Assembly: GCA_018812265.1 (NCBI GenBank)
Contig: JAHJDG010000148.1
Location: forward strand, 1 to 59,448
Length of the DNA stretch: 59,448 nucleotides
From: a bacterium
GTDB lineage: Bacteria > Electryoneota > RPQS01
Direction of reading: 5' to 3'
Shown: in pieces, positions 8,565-18,150 of the stretch
Layout of the letters: the number at the start of each line of letters is the position of its first letter
Position numbering within the stretch: position 1 is the stretch's first letter
Notes under the pieces: model-generated
The model's input: only the letters and a program-made list of their open reading frames with translations
The model's database searches: none
What the model was told of the DNA's origin: nothing
Program-made: the position numbers and the translations under genes

Positions 8565-10673
8565 TTACTTCAGCAAGAGTAACTTCTCGGTGCGGACGAT
8601 ATTCGCCGCTTCGAGTCGGGCGAAGTACACGCCGGTCGGCAAAGCGCTACCGTCGAAGGAGATGCGATGCGTTCCGGCGGTCATCGGTTCGTCACGAAGC
8701 ACGCGGATCCGCCGTCCCTGCACATCGTAGATCGCGAGCCGCACTTCCGTCGCCCGCGGCAGGGAAGCGGCAATCGTGGTGACGGGATTGAACGGATTGG
8801 GATAAGCCGTCAACCCATATTCGCGCGCGATCGTTTCCGGTTCGATGTCCGCATGGGCGATGTCGAGGAAGAACACGCCGGTGCCGTTTTCGGCCTCGGT
8901 GATCCAGTGGCCGTCGGTGGCATGCACCCGCCAATAGAATGTGAAAATCTCATCCAAGACCGGAACCGGAATTTCCACGAGCTGGCTGGTATCGGCGGTC
9001 ACGAACACTTCATTGTACTCCGCATAGTCGGGCGACCACACCTGCAGCGCATAGGTGACGGGAGTGCCATCCGGATCTATCGAGTTCGACCAGACGAACT
9101 GAACGCTGGGAAACTCGTACCACGGATCATGGCTGCTGTCGGCGGGCAGAAGGCGCGAAAACGGGCCGGGAGCCTGACCGATAACGCCCGTTCCGTGCAG
9201 CGGCGCGAGCGTGACTCCTCCCGGACCGTTGTGCCGGATCTCGCACACGCCGTTGTATTCGCGGGGCATTCCCGGGAAAAACGTGATTCCCGGCTGAACC
9301 TGCTCGCCGGGCTGAATCTGGAAGGGAAAATGAACAAACTGGGCCGAGAACCCGAACGAACAGAAGGCCGTGTCAATCGCGAGCGGAGCGGTGCCGGTGT
9401 TGGCAATCGTCAGGAGCAGCGTGGAATCCGAACCGACCTGGACAAAGCCGAAGCGAAGCGTATCCGGCGAGATCGAAATCTGCGGAACATTGGCCAGCGG
9501 AGTCTCGCTGCGAAGGTGAAGCACTCCGTAGATGCTCGTGTTGCCGCCGGTGTTCATCACGGCGTGGCCGTAGCCGTCCGGGCCGATGCGCAGGCAGGGA
9601 TTGAAATGGTCTTCGCCGATCAATGCGTATCCCAGCCAGTTATCGGAAGCTTGCCGTACGAAGTAGTGGACGAAGCCGGTGTAGAGATTTCCGCTGGTGG
9701 CCATGACCAACATATGGGGAGTGCCGTTGCCATCGAGAGCCATCGTAGGATTGACGGCGCTCATCCGACCGGTCACGAACTCTGGCGGTGACCAGGTTCC
9801 TCCTCCCGGTTTCTGCATGTAGTATACGTGACCCGGCATTCCCCACCCGTTATCTCCGCCGATTGCCACGTGAATGTCGTAGCCGTCCAGAGCGATATCG
9901 GACGACAGGTCCTCCTGATTGGGAGTGAACAGACCCTCAATGGTCCAATTGGTGTCGCCCGGCGCACTGTTGCAGGCGTGCTCGATGTGATAGTCTTCGT
10001 AGCCACCGCCGCGATAGGTGATGTGGGCGATTCCCTCGGGCGAGACCGCCAGTTTGGGATCGGCACCGAGTCCGAACATGCCCAGATTGGTGCCCAGCAA
10101 GAGCTGCGGATCGGCTCCCCAGATGACCCGCATGTAGGCGATGTGGTACAAATCCACGAACGGTTCTTCGCCGATCCACGCCAGATGAACCATCCCGCCA
10201 TCGTCCACGTCAATCGTGGGACAGCAGAGAAAGATCGGTTCGGCGGCGGTAGTCTGATGACTCCACTCGCCTCCCGAGAGCAGGGCGCTAATGAGTTCCG
10301 AGTTCGCCTCGAAGGCGACGACCGGAACTCCCGATTCGGGCAGCACGGCCAGCACCGGAGTGAAGGCGATCTGCTGGGACGTGTTGACCGTATCCGGCGT
10401 TGGCTGCCACTGGCCGTTCGGGCGGGTGGTGTTATACAGAATCCACTTCCCGCCCGTGGGACCGGTGCGTTCCGACGTCCACACGGCATGCAGGAAACCG
10501 CTGTCGTCAATCTCCAGCGATTCGAGATTGGTGTGTCGCTGGAGAATGGTCGGGATTTCCAGCGTGTCAATGGAAAAATTGCCCCACTGCGCGGATGCGG
10601 CATGGGCGAGCAGGAGCAGGAAGACGCTCACGCAGAAGCGTCTCGCGGCCGATGAAAAAGAGAACGTTGTCAT
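8565..10673 (-). CDS. Secreted propeller plus choice-of-anchor D protein with T9SS sorting domain
   Basis: 702 residues from the ATG at 10671-10673, preceded by GGGGGTGGATC and followed by a signal peptide ending AHAASAQ. About six units with a (D/S)xxGxxHxxW-type core (SGFLHAVW, GGMVHLAW, EGIAHITY, DGYDIHVA, NGTPHMLV, DGYGHAVM) suggest a beta-propeller over the first 400 residues. Then come a choice-of-anchor D type Ig-like domain (ISPDTLRFGFVQVGSDSTL), an FN3-like domain around SIDPDGTPVTYALQVW, and a CTD from YPNPFNPVT to KLLLLK. The role is unknown; the architecture suggests a large adhesive or binding surface protein. Upstream in-frame Met codons at 10772-10778 fall in an octamer repeat and are unlikely starts. 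Confidence 0.8.
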   Translation of the reverse strand: MTTFSFSSAARRFCVSVFLLLLAHAASAQWGNFSIDTLEIPTILQRHTNLESLEIDDSGFLHAVWTSERTGPTGGKWILYNTTRPNGQWQPTPDTVNTSQQIAFTPVLAVLPESGVPVVAFEANSELISALLSGGEWSHQTTAAEPIFLCCPTIDVDDGGMVHLAWIGEEPFVDLYHIAYMRVIWGADPQLLLGTNLGMFGLGADPKLAVSPEGIAHITYRGGGYEDYHIEHACNSAPGDTNWTIEGLFTPNQEDLSSDIALDGYDIHVAIGGDNGWGMPGHVYYMQKPGGGTWSPPEFVTGRMSAVNPTMALDGNGTPHMLVMATSGNLYTGFVHYFVRQASDNWLGYALIGEDHFNPCLRIGPDGYGHAVMNTGGNTSIYGVLHLRSETPLANVPQISISPDTLRFGFVQVGSDSTLLLTIANTGTAPLAIDTAFCSFGFSAQFVHFPFQIQPGEQVQPGITFFPGMPREYNGVCEIRHNGPGGVTLAPLHGTGVIGQAPGPFSRLLPADSSHDPWYEFPSVQFVWSNSIDPDGTPVTYALQVWSPDYAEYNEVFVTADTSQLVEIPVPVLDEIFTFYWRVHATDGHWITEAENGTGVFFLDIAHADIEPETIAREYGLTAYPNPFNPVTTIAASLPRATEVRLAIYDVQGRRIRVLRDEPMTAGTHRISFDGSALPTGVYFARLEAANIVRTEKLLLLK

Positions 10674-10701
10674 GATCCACCCCCTGTTTGGTGTGTACTC
10701 G

Positions 10702-10733
10702 AAGAAGCCAAGAAACCAAGATGCCAAGAAGCC
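10702..10733. repeat. Octamer tandem repeat, four units
   Basis: Four adjacent 8-base units, AAGAAGCC, AAGAAACC, AAGATGCC and AAGAAGCC, lie in the gap between the two large minus-strand CTD genes, 29 bases upstream of the start at 10673. Confidence 0.7.
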
Positions 10734-10784
10734 AGAACCAGAAAAGCGAGAATACGATGTCGTGAAGCGCATGTCCATGCGGCG

Positions 10785-13700
10785 CTACTTGATCAGTACC
10801 GCCTTCATCATCCGCGTCTGGTCGTAGGCGGTGATGCGGAGGAAGTACAGCCCGCTGGGAAGATCGCTGCCGTCGAAGGTCAGCGTGTGCTCGCCCGGTT
10901 CGAGTTCGCCGTCGGCCAACAGCGCCACCACCTGCCCGAGGCGGTTATAGACGCGGGCGATGACTTCGGTGCGCGCGGGCAGCGACAGAGTGATCTGCGT
11001 CGCCGGATTGAACGGATTGGGATGCGGTTCGCTCAGCGCAAACCGCGTCGGCAACTCGGGAGCGTCGTCCGCCGCCAGAATCGTAATCGAAAAATCGCCC
11101 GCGCTTTCCACGTAGGTCTGGAAATCGAACGGCGTCTGAAGCCGAATCCGGCACTGAGCGGAAGCGGGAGCGGTCGGCGCCCACGTGTATTCGCCGTCGT
11201 TTACGGTGTTGGCCGAAATCGTTTCCCACGCGCCGCCGGGATAGGAGCGGTTCAATTGAATCCGCAGCGTTCCCACGTGCTCGGCGGCCGACCAGCGAAT
11301 GAGCGTCGGCGTTCCCACCGGAAGCTGCTCGCCGCCATTCGGAGACTCAATCGTCATTTGCGGGGCGCGGATCGTGAAACCGGCGTCCGATTCGTCGGCA
11401 AGCTCGGGGCGCTCGCTGGAGGTCAGCCGCAGCCGCGCGTTTTCGGAGGCCGGAAGTTGCACCGTCCATTGCACGGCGGAATCCTCCCAAACGTTGTCCG
11501 AGAGCAATTCCCACGCTCCATTCGGATAATCACGATTCAGTTCCAGCCGGAGGATTTCGGAGACCAGAAGCCGCCCGAAGCGCACCGTATCCCGGCGGCC
11601 GGTGAGGATCGTTTCGCCGCCGTTCGGCCAGAGCAGCGTGAGCGCAGGCGAGGAAATCCGCGAGTCGGTATTGGAGGTGTCGGTCTCGCCGGTGATGGTG
11701 TTGTGCGCGATGCGGAAGCGAACGTGCTCCGCCTCCGGCCCGGTCACCGTCCACGCTTGCTGGCCGTCGTTGGCGGTGGACGTGAACAATGGACTCCAAC
11801 TCGCGGATGGATAGCTGCGGTTGATCTCGATGGTCACGGTTCCGCCGAACGACACTCCGCTCCAGCGGAAAATAATATTCTCTCCCAACGGGAGGGTCTC
11901 GCCGCCATTGGGATAGAAGAGGGCGAGGTTCGCGCCGCCGGTGGGGACTTCCCACATTCCGCGGCCGTGGGTGGCAATGCGCAACACTCCCGTCACGCGC
12001 TGCAGGTCCATATCGTCCACCCGTGCGGCGGGCAGGCCTTCGCCGAGAATCGCCCAGGTCTGGCCGCCGTTGGTGGTCACGTAGACTCCGATGTCTCCGC
12101 CCGCGTAGAGCGTGGACGGCTCGCTGCGATCCACCACCACGTCCTGAAACGGCACGTCGGGGAGATTGCCCGAGATGTTCTGCCACGCTCCGCCCGCGTT
12201 GGTGGATTTCCAGACGTGACCGGTGCCGAAGCCCGACAGCGTGACGTACACGATATTGGGATCGAACGGATCGGGCACCACCCGCGTCACCCACGCGCCC
12301 GGTAGATTCCCGGTCACGTTCGTCCAGAGATTGGTGCCGCTGTCGTAGCGATAGACCGCGCTGCTCGTTCCCAGATACAGCCGTCCGGGAACGGTCTCCG
12401 AAACTTCCAAGACCTGCATGTTTCCCCCAAGGGACTGGCCGATGGTCTGCCAATTGCCGTTTCGGCCCTGATTGGGAGACTTCCATACCGAGCCGTTGGC
12501 GGTGGTGGTGTAGATGGTCAGATGATCGAAGGGATCGAGCACCATCGGCGTCACCCACGGCCCGTCGCCGTCAATACCGGGATTGATGTCCGAAAAATTC
12601 TGTCCGGCGTTGTCGCTGCGGTAGCGGTGGCCGTTCTGCCATTCGACGTAGATGGTGTTGTTGTTGGTGTAGTCCACCACGCAGTAGCCGCCGTCGCCGC
12701 CATAGATCGGATCATGGTCGGGGCTGCCCGCCCAGCGGAACGTGCCGTTGTCCTGCGTTCCGCCGTAGGCCAGAGCGGTGTCCAGCGTGGCGTTGCCCAT
12801 CGCGTAGTATTGGAACGTCACATAGCCGTTGCTCTTCTCCACCCAGTTCTCACCGAGATCCACGGACTTGAAGATTCCGCCGTCGGTCACTTCCCACAGC
12901 TCGTTGGTGTTGGTGGGATGGAATACGATCTCGTGGTGATCGGCGTGAATATAGTCGGGATGTCCGAAGTCGTAGTGCCAGCGCGAAAGCTGCCGCCAGG
13001 TCGTTCCCGAGTTCGTCGAACGGTAGAGATCGAGCCCCGACGAGAAGATCATGTTCGATTCATCGGGCTTGACGGCGATGGCCATGTCGTACCAGCCCTG
13101 CGAAGCGTAGTGGTTGGTCCCCGTCGTCGTCATCTGCGTCCAGGTCAGGCCGTTGTCCAGCGAGCGGAAGATCGCAATCATTTGCGAGCTGTTGTAGCTG
13201 AACGACCCGCACACGCCCGCGTACACCACCTGCGAATTGGCGGGATAGAACGCGAGCACGATGCGGCCGATGGAGTTCGCGTTGGGCAAGCCGGTGGAGG
13301 TTCGCGTCCAGTTTATACCGTTGTCGGTCGAGCGATAGACTCCGTTCTGGATATTTCCCCACGGATAGCCCGCGCCGCACAGCAGAATATCGGGATTCTG
13401 CGGGTCGCGTTTGAGCTCGTTGATGTTGCCGCTCAGAACTCTGGCGAAGGACTGGCCGCCGTTGATCGAACGATAGAGACTGTCATTCGTGGACGCGAGT
13501 ACGATCTGACCGTTGCGCGGGTCAATGTTCAGTTTGAGCACGGATCTTCCCGCGCCGTAGTTCCAGCTCAGGGCGGTCGGATTCCACGACTGGCCCGCGT
13601 TGGTGCTCTTGAGGAGTCCGATTCCCAAGACGGCGTCGCCGTTGAAGTAGCCTTCGCCGGTACCCAGATACATGACATCGGGATTCGTGGGATCCATCTC

Positions 13701-14168
13701 GAAGCAGCCGACCGCCAGATTGCTGAGCTGATCGGAGAACGGCAGCCACGATTCGCCGCCGTCGGTGGATTTCCAGAGTCCGCCGCTCACGGCTCCCGCG
13801 AACATCACCATTGGGTTATTGGGATGAAAGCGGATCACGCGGGTGCGTCCGCCGTGGTTGTAGGGGCCGAGGTTGGTCCACGGCTCGTCGAGGGTCATGC
13901 GTGGCATACGACCGCGCTGTTCGAGAGCCTGCCAGTAGGCTCCGGCGGGAACCAGTCCGTCCGGCCAGCTCCGCTGCAGCATGTCCCATTCGTAGCGTTT
14001 GAACGGTTTCCAGCCGTGCGCGCGCGGCCATTCGGCTTGCGAGTCATAGTAGGCCCGCCACGGTGCGAGCTGCTCGTTCACGTTAATCATCGTCTGCGGC
14101 GGCTGCGTCTGCGCAAGCGCGAGAGCCGCGACCGCCAGCAGGATTGTGAGTGCGAAAGTGCGTTTCAT
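10785..14168 (-). CDS. Sortilin-like Asp-box propeller protein with Kre9-like repeats and T9SS sorting domain
   Basis: 1127 residues from the ATG at 14166-14168, which begins the signal peptide MKRTFALTILLAVAALALAQ. Residues about 80-740 carry around ten Asp-box (BNR) motifs, including STDGGESW, STNAGQSW, SINGGQSF, STDNGINW, SLDNGLTW, STNSGTTW, SVDLGENW, STNAGGAW and TTNGGQTW. These mark sortilin/sialidase-type propellers. Three Ig-like repeats follow, each beginning PNGGE(T/Q)(L/I) and spaced about 95 residues, as in Kre9/KNH-like domains. The CTD runs from PHPNPFNPAT to MKAVLIK. No sialidase catalytic residues are apparent, so a binding or structural role is likelier than hydrolysis. It probably shares transcription with the gene downstream (112-base gap). 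Confidence 0.85.
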   Translation of the reverse strand: MKRTFALTILLAVAALALAQTQPPQTMINVNEQLAPWRAYYDSQAEWPRAHGWKPFKRYEWDMLQRSWPDGLVPAGAYWQALEQRGRMPRMTLDEPWTNLGPYNHGGRTRVIRFHPNNPMVMFAGAVSGGLWKSTDGGESWLPFSDQLSNLAVGCFEMDPTNPDVMYLGTGEGYFNGDAVLGIGLLKSTNAGQSWNPTALSWNYGAGRSVLKLNIDPRNGQIVLASTNDSLYRSINGGQSFARVLSGNINELKRDPQNPDILLCGAGYPWGNIQNGVYRSTDNGINWTRTSTGLPNANSIGRIVLAFYPANSQVVYAGVCGSFSYNSSQMIAIFRSLDNGLTWTQMTTTGTNHYASQGWYDMAIAVKPDESNMIFSSGLDLYRSTNSGTTWRQLSRWHYDFGHPDYIHADHHEIVFHPTNTNELWEVTDGGIFKSVDLGENWVEKSNGYVTFQYYAMGNATLDTALAYGGTQDNGTFRWAGSPDHDPIYGGDGGYCVVDYTNNNTIYVEWQNGHRYRSDNAGQNFSDINPGIDGDGPWVTPMVLDPFDHLTIYTTTANGSVWKSPNQGRNGNWQTIGQSLGGNMQVLEVSETVPGRLYLGTSSAVYRYDSGTNLWTNVTGNLPGAWVTRVVPDPFDPNIVYVTLSGFGTGHVWKSTNAGGAWQNISGNLPDVPFQDVVVDRSEPSTLYAGGDIGVYVTTNGGQTWAILGEGLPAARVDDMDLQRVTGVLRIATHGRGMWEVPTGGANLALFYPNGGETLPLGENIIFRWSGVSFGGTVTIEINRSYPSASWSPLFTSTANDGQQAWTVTGPEAEHVRFRIAHNTITGETDTSNTDSRISSPALTLLWPNGGETILTGRRDTVRFGRLLVSEILRLELNRDYPNGAWELLSDNVWEDSAVQWTVQLPASENARLRLTSSERPELADESDAGFTIRAPQMTIESPNGGEQLPVGTPTLIRWSAAEHVGTLRIQLNRSYPGGAWETISANTVNDGEYTWAPTAPASAQCRIRLQTPFDFQTYVESAGDFSITILAADDAPELPTRFALSEPHPNPFNPATQITLSLPARTEVIARVYNRLGQVVALLADGELEPGEHTLTFDGSDLPSGLYFLRITAYDQTRMMKAVLIK

Positions 14169-14260
14169 TGCCGGTCTATCCAAAAAGGAAATTGTGTTTG
14201 CTTTGTAGTGACACAACTTGTTGTGTCTCTTCTCCCGTGGGGTCGCTGACCCAGCCGGAA

Positions 14261-14344
14261 TTATCTCAACAACAGCAGCTTCTCCGTCGCCACGTACCCC
14301 GGCGCGCCCAGGCGGGCGAATGTCCCCTTCAGGTAAGGAGTGTT
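14261..14344 (-). pseudogene. Second orphan T9SS sorting-domain end
   Basis: The minus strand reads LKGTFARLGAPGYVATEK then LLLLR and a stop at 14261-14263. This is the last 20-odd residues of a CTD, where intact copies read SGxYFARLxA...xxEKLLLLK. The reading frame ends within a few bases of the stop codon of the Abi-alpha gene at 14351, with no protein body before it. It looks like a gene cut where the Abi-alpha segment now joins. Confidence 0.7.
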
Positions 14345-14350
14345 ACGGAT

Positions 14351-15199
14351 TCAATCGTCGTGCTCTAATGTTATTGGGCGCCCCTTGTACTCGGAATGTT
14401 CCCACACGCAAGCGAAACAAAAGTCGTATCCGAGGTTTGTCACCGCCACCGATTTTTGCACGATTTGAACATTGCGCCCTGGCGTTGATTCAATTGATTG
14501 TATAAAAGGTTGGAGATCGTTTGATTCTTCCAGGGGTCTATATACAGTCAGATCATATATCCACTTACTCTGTATTTCCACCAAGCCTAGCCGTTCAAGA
14601 TTCTTCAGATAAGTAGGCGCCAAGTCAGGTCTTTCGCATCCGGATTCGTGCCCAATCAAGGAAAAGTCTTGGAGTACCGCTGTATGAGCCGACTTTTTCT
14701 TAGACCCAGCATTGAGATCAATGACTGGGAGAAGCCCTTCTGAGTCTCGAGCAAATAGATGGATGATTTTGGCTTCATCAGGCGAAAGGTTCTTGATGAT
14801 TTCCACAAAGCATGGATGAGCCGCAACAGCCGTCCTTGAATCCATGGAAGTAGCCAGTAGCGTCGCGAACATTTCTCTAAGATTTTCGTCCACGCCAGCG
14901 AAGCGCAGAGCTTCAATTGCTGGTCCTGCCACAAGCGGGCTGGGAGTGATAATCCTGTCAGGCGGTACTTTGGCCAACTTCTCAGTAACCTTGGACTCAA
15001 TGAAACCAGCCACTCGTTCACAACTCCACACGATGGCATGAATTGGTACAAGAGCAGCCTTGACTGTTTTGTGGAGCGTAGTACCTACCTCGCAAACGCT
15101 CGGTTGCAGAAGGTCTTGGTAGACGGGAAATGCCTCTGCCAACCCTTTTATGGCATCTACAGTATCACGAATCTCCTTGCCTCCAACACTACCATTCAT
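14351..15199 (-). CDS. Abi-alpha (DUF4393) family protein
   Basis: 282 residues. The start ATG has AGGAGG 8 bases upstream. The centre is diagnostic: VPPDRIITPSPLVAGPAIEA, then LRFAGVDENLREMFATLLAT and SMDSRTAVAAHPCFVEIIK, LSPDEAKIIH. This is the Abi-alpha/DUF4393 core, a family named after abortive phage infection proteins and often found near defence or mobile genes. The mechanism is unknown. The gene is visibly richer in A+T than its neighbours and begins 12 bases after the radical SAM stop codon, so it is probably read from that gene's transcript. A decayed CTD end follows it directly. These points suggest horizontal arrival. A phage-defence role is inference from the family. Confidence 0.8.
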   Translation of the reverse strand: MNGSVGGKEIRDTVDAIKGLAEAFPVYQDLLQPSVCEVGTTLHKTVKAALVPIHAIVWSCERVAGFIESKVTEKLAKVPPDRIITPSPLVAGPAIEALRFAGVDENLREMFATLLATSMDSRTAVAAHPCFVEIIKNLSPDEAKIIHLFARDSEGLLPVIDLNAGSKKKSAHTAVLQDFSLIGHESGCERPDLAPTYLKNLERLGLVEIQSKWIYDLTVYRPLEESNDLQPFIQSIESTPGRNVQIVQKSVAVTNLGYDFCFACVWEHSEYKGRPITLEHDD

Positions 15200-15211
15200 T
15201 ATGGGTTCCTC

Positions 15212-15982
15212 CTATCTCGCAAAAAAAGCCTTCACCTTCACTCCCGTGTCCCGCGTCGTTTGGGCGGCGATCTCCTGCAGGCGGTCGGGCGGGACGAGCG
15301 AGATGCTCTGATTGGGGACGGGCCGGTCAATGGAGTACAGGTGGACCTCCACCGGCCGGAGCTGCGCGATCCGCCCCATCCACGCCCGCAGATCGCTGGG
15401 CGACGAGTTGGAAGGATTGCCGTCCACGAGGACCGTCTGAATGCGGATGTCCTTTAAAAGACTCAGCGAAAACATGATGTCGTCCAGTTCAATCCCCCGC
15501 GTGGGACGATTGATGGCCTTGAACGTCTCGGGCGTGCCCGCGTCGAGCTTCATGATGGGCAGGTCAATCAGCGGAATCACCTCCTGAATATCATCCCAGA
15601 TCGCTCCCGCCGAATTCGAGAGCAGCGCGATCTTGGCCTCGGGCCGGAGTTCATCGCGCAGCCGCTTGATCTCGCGCACGAGCGGGGCGAAATCGGGATA
15701 CATCGTCGGCTCGCCGTTGCCGGAAAACGTCACCAGATCGAAGTGCGTGGGCGAGAGCATCGCTTCCTCGACCGCCGCCACTACGTTTGTGAGCTTGGGC
15801 ATCTCAGCTACGTGGAGATCCATATCGAGGGTGCAGCGTCGCGTCACCCCGTAATGGCAATACACGCAGTTGAACGGACACAGCTTGTCCCGCGCAGGCA
15901 TCAGGTTAACCCCCAGCGATTTCCCGTACCGCCGCGAGTTCACGGGACCATAGAGTATCCCCTTCTGCATCGCCAGGAGCAT
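15212..15982 (-). CDS. Radical SAM protein (COG0731-like)
   Basis: 256 residues. CPFNCVYCHYG gives the C-x3-C-x2-C ligands of the radical-SAM [4Fe-4S] cluster. It is preceded by YGPVNSRRYGKSLGVNLMP, typical of small proteins often annotated as wyosine-synthetase-like (COG0731). FSGNGEPTMYPDF is the SAM-binding GGEP-type motif (here GNGEP), and LLSNSAG and MKLDAG follow. Such proteins use a 5'-deoxyadenosyl radical; the substrate for this subfamily is not established. Start choice is between Met1 and Met5; GGGAGAT lies upstream. It is divergent from the homocysteine methyltransferase gene across 272 bases and followed by the Abi-alpha gene. Confidence 0.85.
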   Translation of the reverse strand: MLLAMQKGILYGPVNSRRYGKSLGVNLMPARDKLCPFNCVYCHYGVTRRCTLDMDLHVAEMPKLTNVVAAVEEAMLSPTHFDLVTFSGNGEPTMYPDFAPLVREIKRLRDELRPEAKIALLSNSAGAIWDDIQEVIPLIDLPIMKLDAGTPETFKAINRPTRGIELDDIMFSLSLLKDIRIQTVLVDGNPSNSSPSDLRAWMGRIAQLRPVEVHLYSIDRPVPNQSISLVPPDRLQEIAAQTTRDTGVKVKAFFAR

Positions 15983-16254
15983 CTTCCATCTCCCATCCGG
16001 CTTGTGCCCTTGCCTTTGTGAGTGGAAATGGCTAAACTGCCATTGACCCTATGGGTTAAGATAACCAATCCCTGCCCGAAAGGCAACGAACGGCCACTCC
16101 GACCATGAGGCGGAACTACTCCCAAAGGGCATGGGGCAAGACCCATTCCAAGACGAAAAATCAACGGCTTGCCTTTTGTACCTTGAGGTAGATTGGCGCA
16201 ATCGCTGCACACATTGCAGAGTGAAGTGTTACCACTATGCACTGGGGAGGCGAC

Positions 16255-17145
16255 ATGAGTAAAACCGAACAAACCCGGCGGCCTTTGATCTTGGATGGGG
16301 CCTTGGGGACCGAGCTCGAGCGGCGCGGTTTCGTGGCCCGGCTGCCCCTGTGGTCAGCCTGGGCGCTCATCGAAGCTCCCGATCTGGTCAAGCGCATTCA
16401 CTGTGACTATGTCCGCGCGGGAGCCGAGATCCTCACCGCCGCCACCTTCCGCACCACCCGCTACACGCTGGCCAAGGAAACCCTGACCAGTTGGGCCGAG
16501 GAATTGACGCATCTGGCCATCCGGCTGGCGCGTGAAGCAATCGGCGAAAGCGAGTCTCCGCCCGGCAGCGCAACTCCCCGAGTGGCGGGCTGTATCGCGC
16601 CGCTGGAAGACTGCTACGAGCCGGAACGCGCGCCGTCGGACGAGATTCTCCGCCGCGAGCACACCGGCACGGCCGGGCTGCTGCGCGAAGCGGGGGCGGA
16701 CTTGATTCTGGTGGAGACGCAGAACACTGCCCGCGAAGCCGTCATTGCCACGGAAGCTGCGTTGGCCACCGGATTGCCCGTGTGGGTGTCGTTGATGCCC
16801 CGCAGCGGCACGGGACTCTTCGGCGGAGGCTTGCTGGTCGAGGCCGCGCGAGCCGTGCACCGGATGGGCGCGGAAGTGGTTCTGGTGAACTGCGCTCCTC
16901 CCGCGATTATCGCCGCCGCCTTCCGCACGCTGCGGGAGGCGTTGCCCGAGGCCCGGCTGGGAGCCTATCCCAATTTCGCCCACGTCGGCGGCGCACCCTG
17001 GGAGTTCACGGCGTCGTCTACTCCCGGCCAATTCGTCGAATGGACTCGCCCGATTCTGAATCAGGCGGCGGTTCTCGGCGGTTGCTGCGGCTCAACGCCG
17101 GAACATATCGCGGCCCTAAGTCAGGCACTTCAATCGCAATCCTGA
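16255..17145 (+). CDS. Homocysteine S-methyltransferase family protein
   Basis: 296 residues from the ATG at 16255, preceded by GGGGAGGC. The upstream in-frame ATG at 16237 would place this ribosome site inside the gene. The N-terminus ILDGALGTELERRG is the family signature. Zinc-binding cysteines are in VNCAPPAI and in the C-terminal GGCCGSTPEHI. The family moves a methyl group from S-methylmethionine, betaine or methyl-folate to homocysteine to make methionine. There is no cobalamin or folate domain, so an MmuM- or BHMT-type small enzyme is likely; the donor cannot be read. A lipoprotein gene starts 20 bases downstream, so the two are probably co-transcribed. Confidence 0.88.
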   Translation: MSKTEQTRRPLILDGALGTELERRGFVARLPLWSAWALIEAPDLVKRIHCDYVRAGAEILTAATFRTTRYTLAKETLTSWAEELTHLAIRLAREAIGESESPPGSATPRVAGCIAPLEDCYEPERAPSDEILRREHTGTAGLLREAGADLILVETQNTAREAVIATEAALATGLPVWVSLMPRSGTGLFGGGLLVEAARAVHRMGAEVVLVNCAPPAIIAAAFRTLREALPEARLGAYPNFAHVGGAPWEFTASSTPGQFVEWTRPILNQAAVLGGCCGSTPEHIAALSQALQSQS

Positions 17146-17165
17146 AAGACAGTAAGGATATACCC

Positions 17166-18113
17166 ATGAAAAAAGCTCTTGCAGCATTGATTGCCATAAC
17201 ACTGCTCATTAGCGGCTGTTCGGTGATCCAGAAGCTTACGGAAGGCAGCGGGTCGTCCGCCACTACCGCCGAGGGCTTCGGCACGTCGCGCCAGAGCGAT
17301 CTGGCGATCACTCCGGTCGAAACATCAGCCACCGTCGAATGGGGCGTGGTGCGCGAGATCCCCATCGAGGTGACGTGGGCGGCGGGACAGAAATTCGCCG
17401 TGCAACTGGCAGCGGCCGCCGAGACCCCCGAATGGCTGGGCGTGGAGTTCGTGCCGGCGATTATCGAGCCGCCGGGACGCAGCATCTTGCGCGTCAATCC
17501 GACGGTGGCGGATGCCACTCTCGGGGAGACCATGCTGGTCATCGAGGCCTCCGCCTACGGCATGAGCGAACCGGTCCGCCAGAAGATCACCCTCGACGTG
17601 CGGCGGCAGTCGGGTGACTTCGAGCACCTTGAAGCGGCCCCGCTCACCCGCGAGTGCCGCAACGTCTGCGGCAAGGTGGACAAGGGAGTGCTGACCTTCT
17701 ACGACATCCTCCGCGAGAAGGATCAGGAATGCAGCGACGATGCCAAGCTGCCCGCTTCGCAGCAGATCGGAATCCAGAATTTCGGCCTGGCTTCCCCCGG
17801 CTATGGATTCGGTCGAACCTGCCGTGTGGCGGCGATTTTCGAGCGGGGCGGGACGCTGAGCTTCTTCAATCTCGGACTCACTGGCAAGCTTCCGCGAGGC
17901 GCGCTCATGCTCAGCGTGCGGGGAGCCACCGATGGCTGGCTTTCGCCCGACAACACACTGGCCGTACTCAAGGTGTCGGGCGGTCTCGTTCCCTATGACG
18001 TGGTCACCGGACAGATGCTGGCCCGCTCCTGCCGGATCACGCGCGATCCCAGCTATTTAAGCCTGGCGGGGATTTCGCTTACCAGCGACAACTGTCAGTG
18101 GGAGGTGAAGTAA
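17166..18113 (+). CDS. Lipoprotein of unknown function
   Basis: 315 residues. The ATG has AAGGATA 6 bases upstream. MKKALAALIAITLLISGC is a lipoprotein signal peptide with a LISGC lipobox, so the mature protein is anchored by Cys18. A low-complexity linker (SGSSATTAEG) is followed by a beta-rich domain with four cysteines (RECRNVCGK, DQECSD, GRTCRV) and two near the C-terminus (RSCRI, DNCQW), which could form disulfides outside the cytoplasm. No family recognised. It lies 20 bases after the homocysteine methyltransferase gene, but that context does not explain its role. Confidence 0.75.
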   Translation: MKKALAALIAITLLISGCSVIQKLTEGSGSSATTAEGFGTSRQSDLAITPVETSATVEWGVVREIPIEVTWAAGQKFAVQLAAAAETPEWLGVEFVPAIIEPPGRSILRVNPTVADATLGETMLVIEASAYGMSEPVRQKITLDVRRQSGDFEHLEAAPLTRECRNVCGKVDKGVLTFYDILREKDQECSDDAKLPASQQIGIQNFGLASPGYGFGRTCRVAAIFERGGTLSFFNLGLTGKLPRGALMLSVRGATDGWLSPDNTLAVLKVSGGLVPYDVVTGQMLARSCRITRDPSYLSLAGISLTSDNCQWEVK

Positions 18114-18124
18114 TACTCGTCTAA

Positions 18125-18150
18125 GGGGTGACTCTGGAGAGTCACCGCCG
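18125..18150. repeat. Hairpin repeat of the GGTGACTC type
   Basis: GGTGACTC-TGGA-GAGTCACC followed by GCCGGG. It lies 13 bases after the lipoprotein stop and may end that transcript. Almost the same unit, including the CCGGG flank, is at 39371-39398; relatives are at 36648 and 36688. Confidence 0.7.

Noticed and set aside
10887-14249. Two long plus-strand frames (472 and 575 codons) over the Asp-box protein gene
   Set aside because: They are opposite a gene with signal peptide, repeats and CTD; composition (Arg, His, Gly and Val-rich) is typical of antisense shadow frames.
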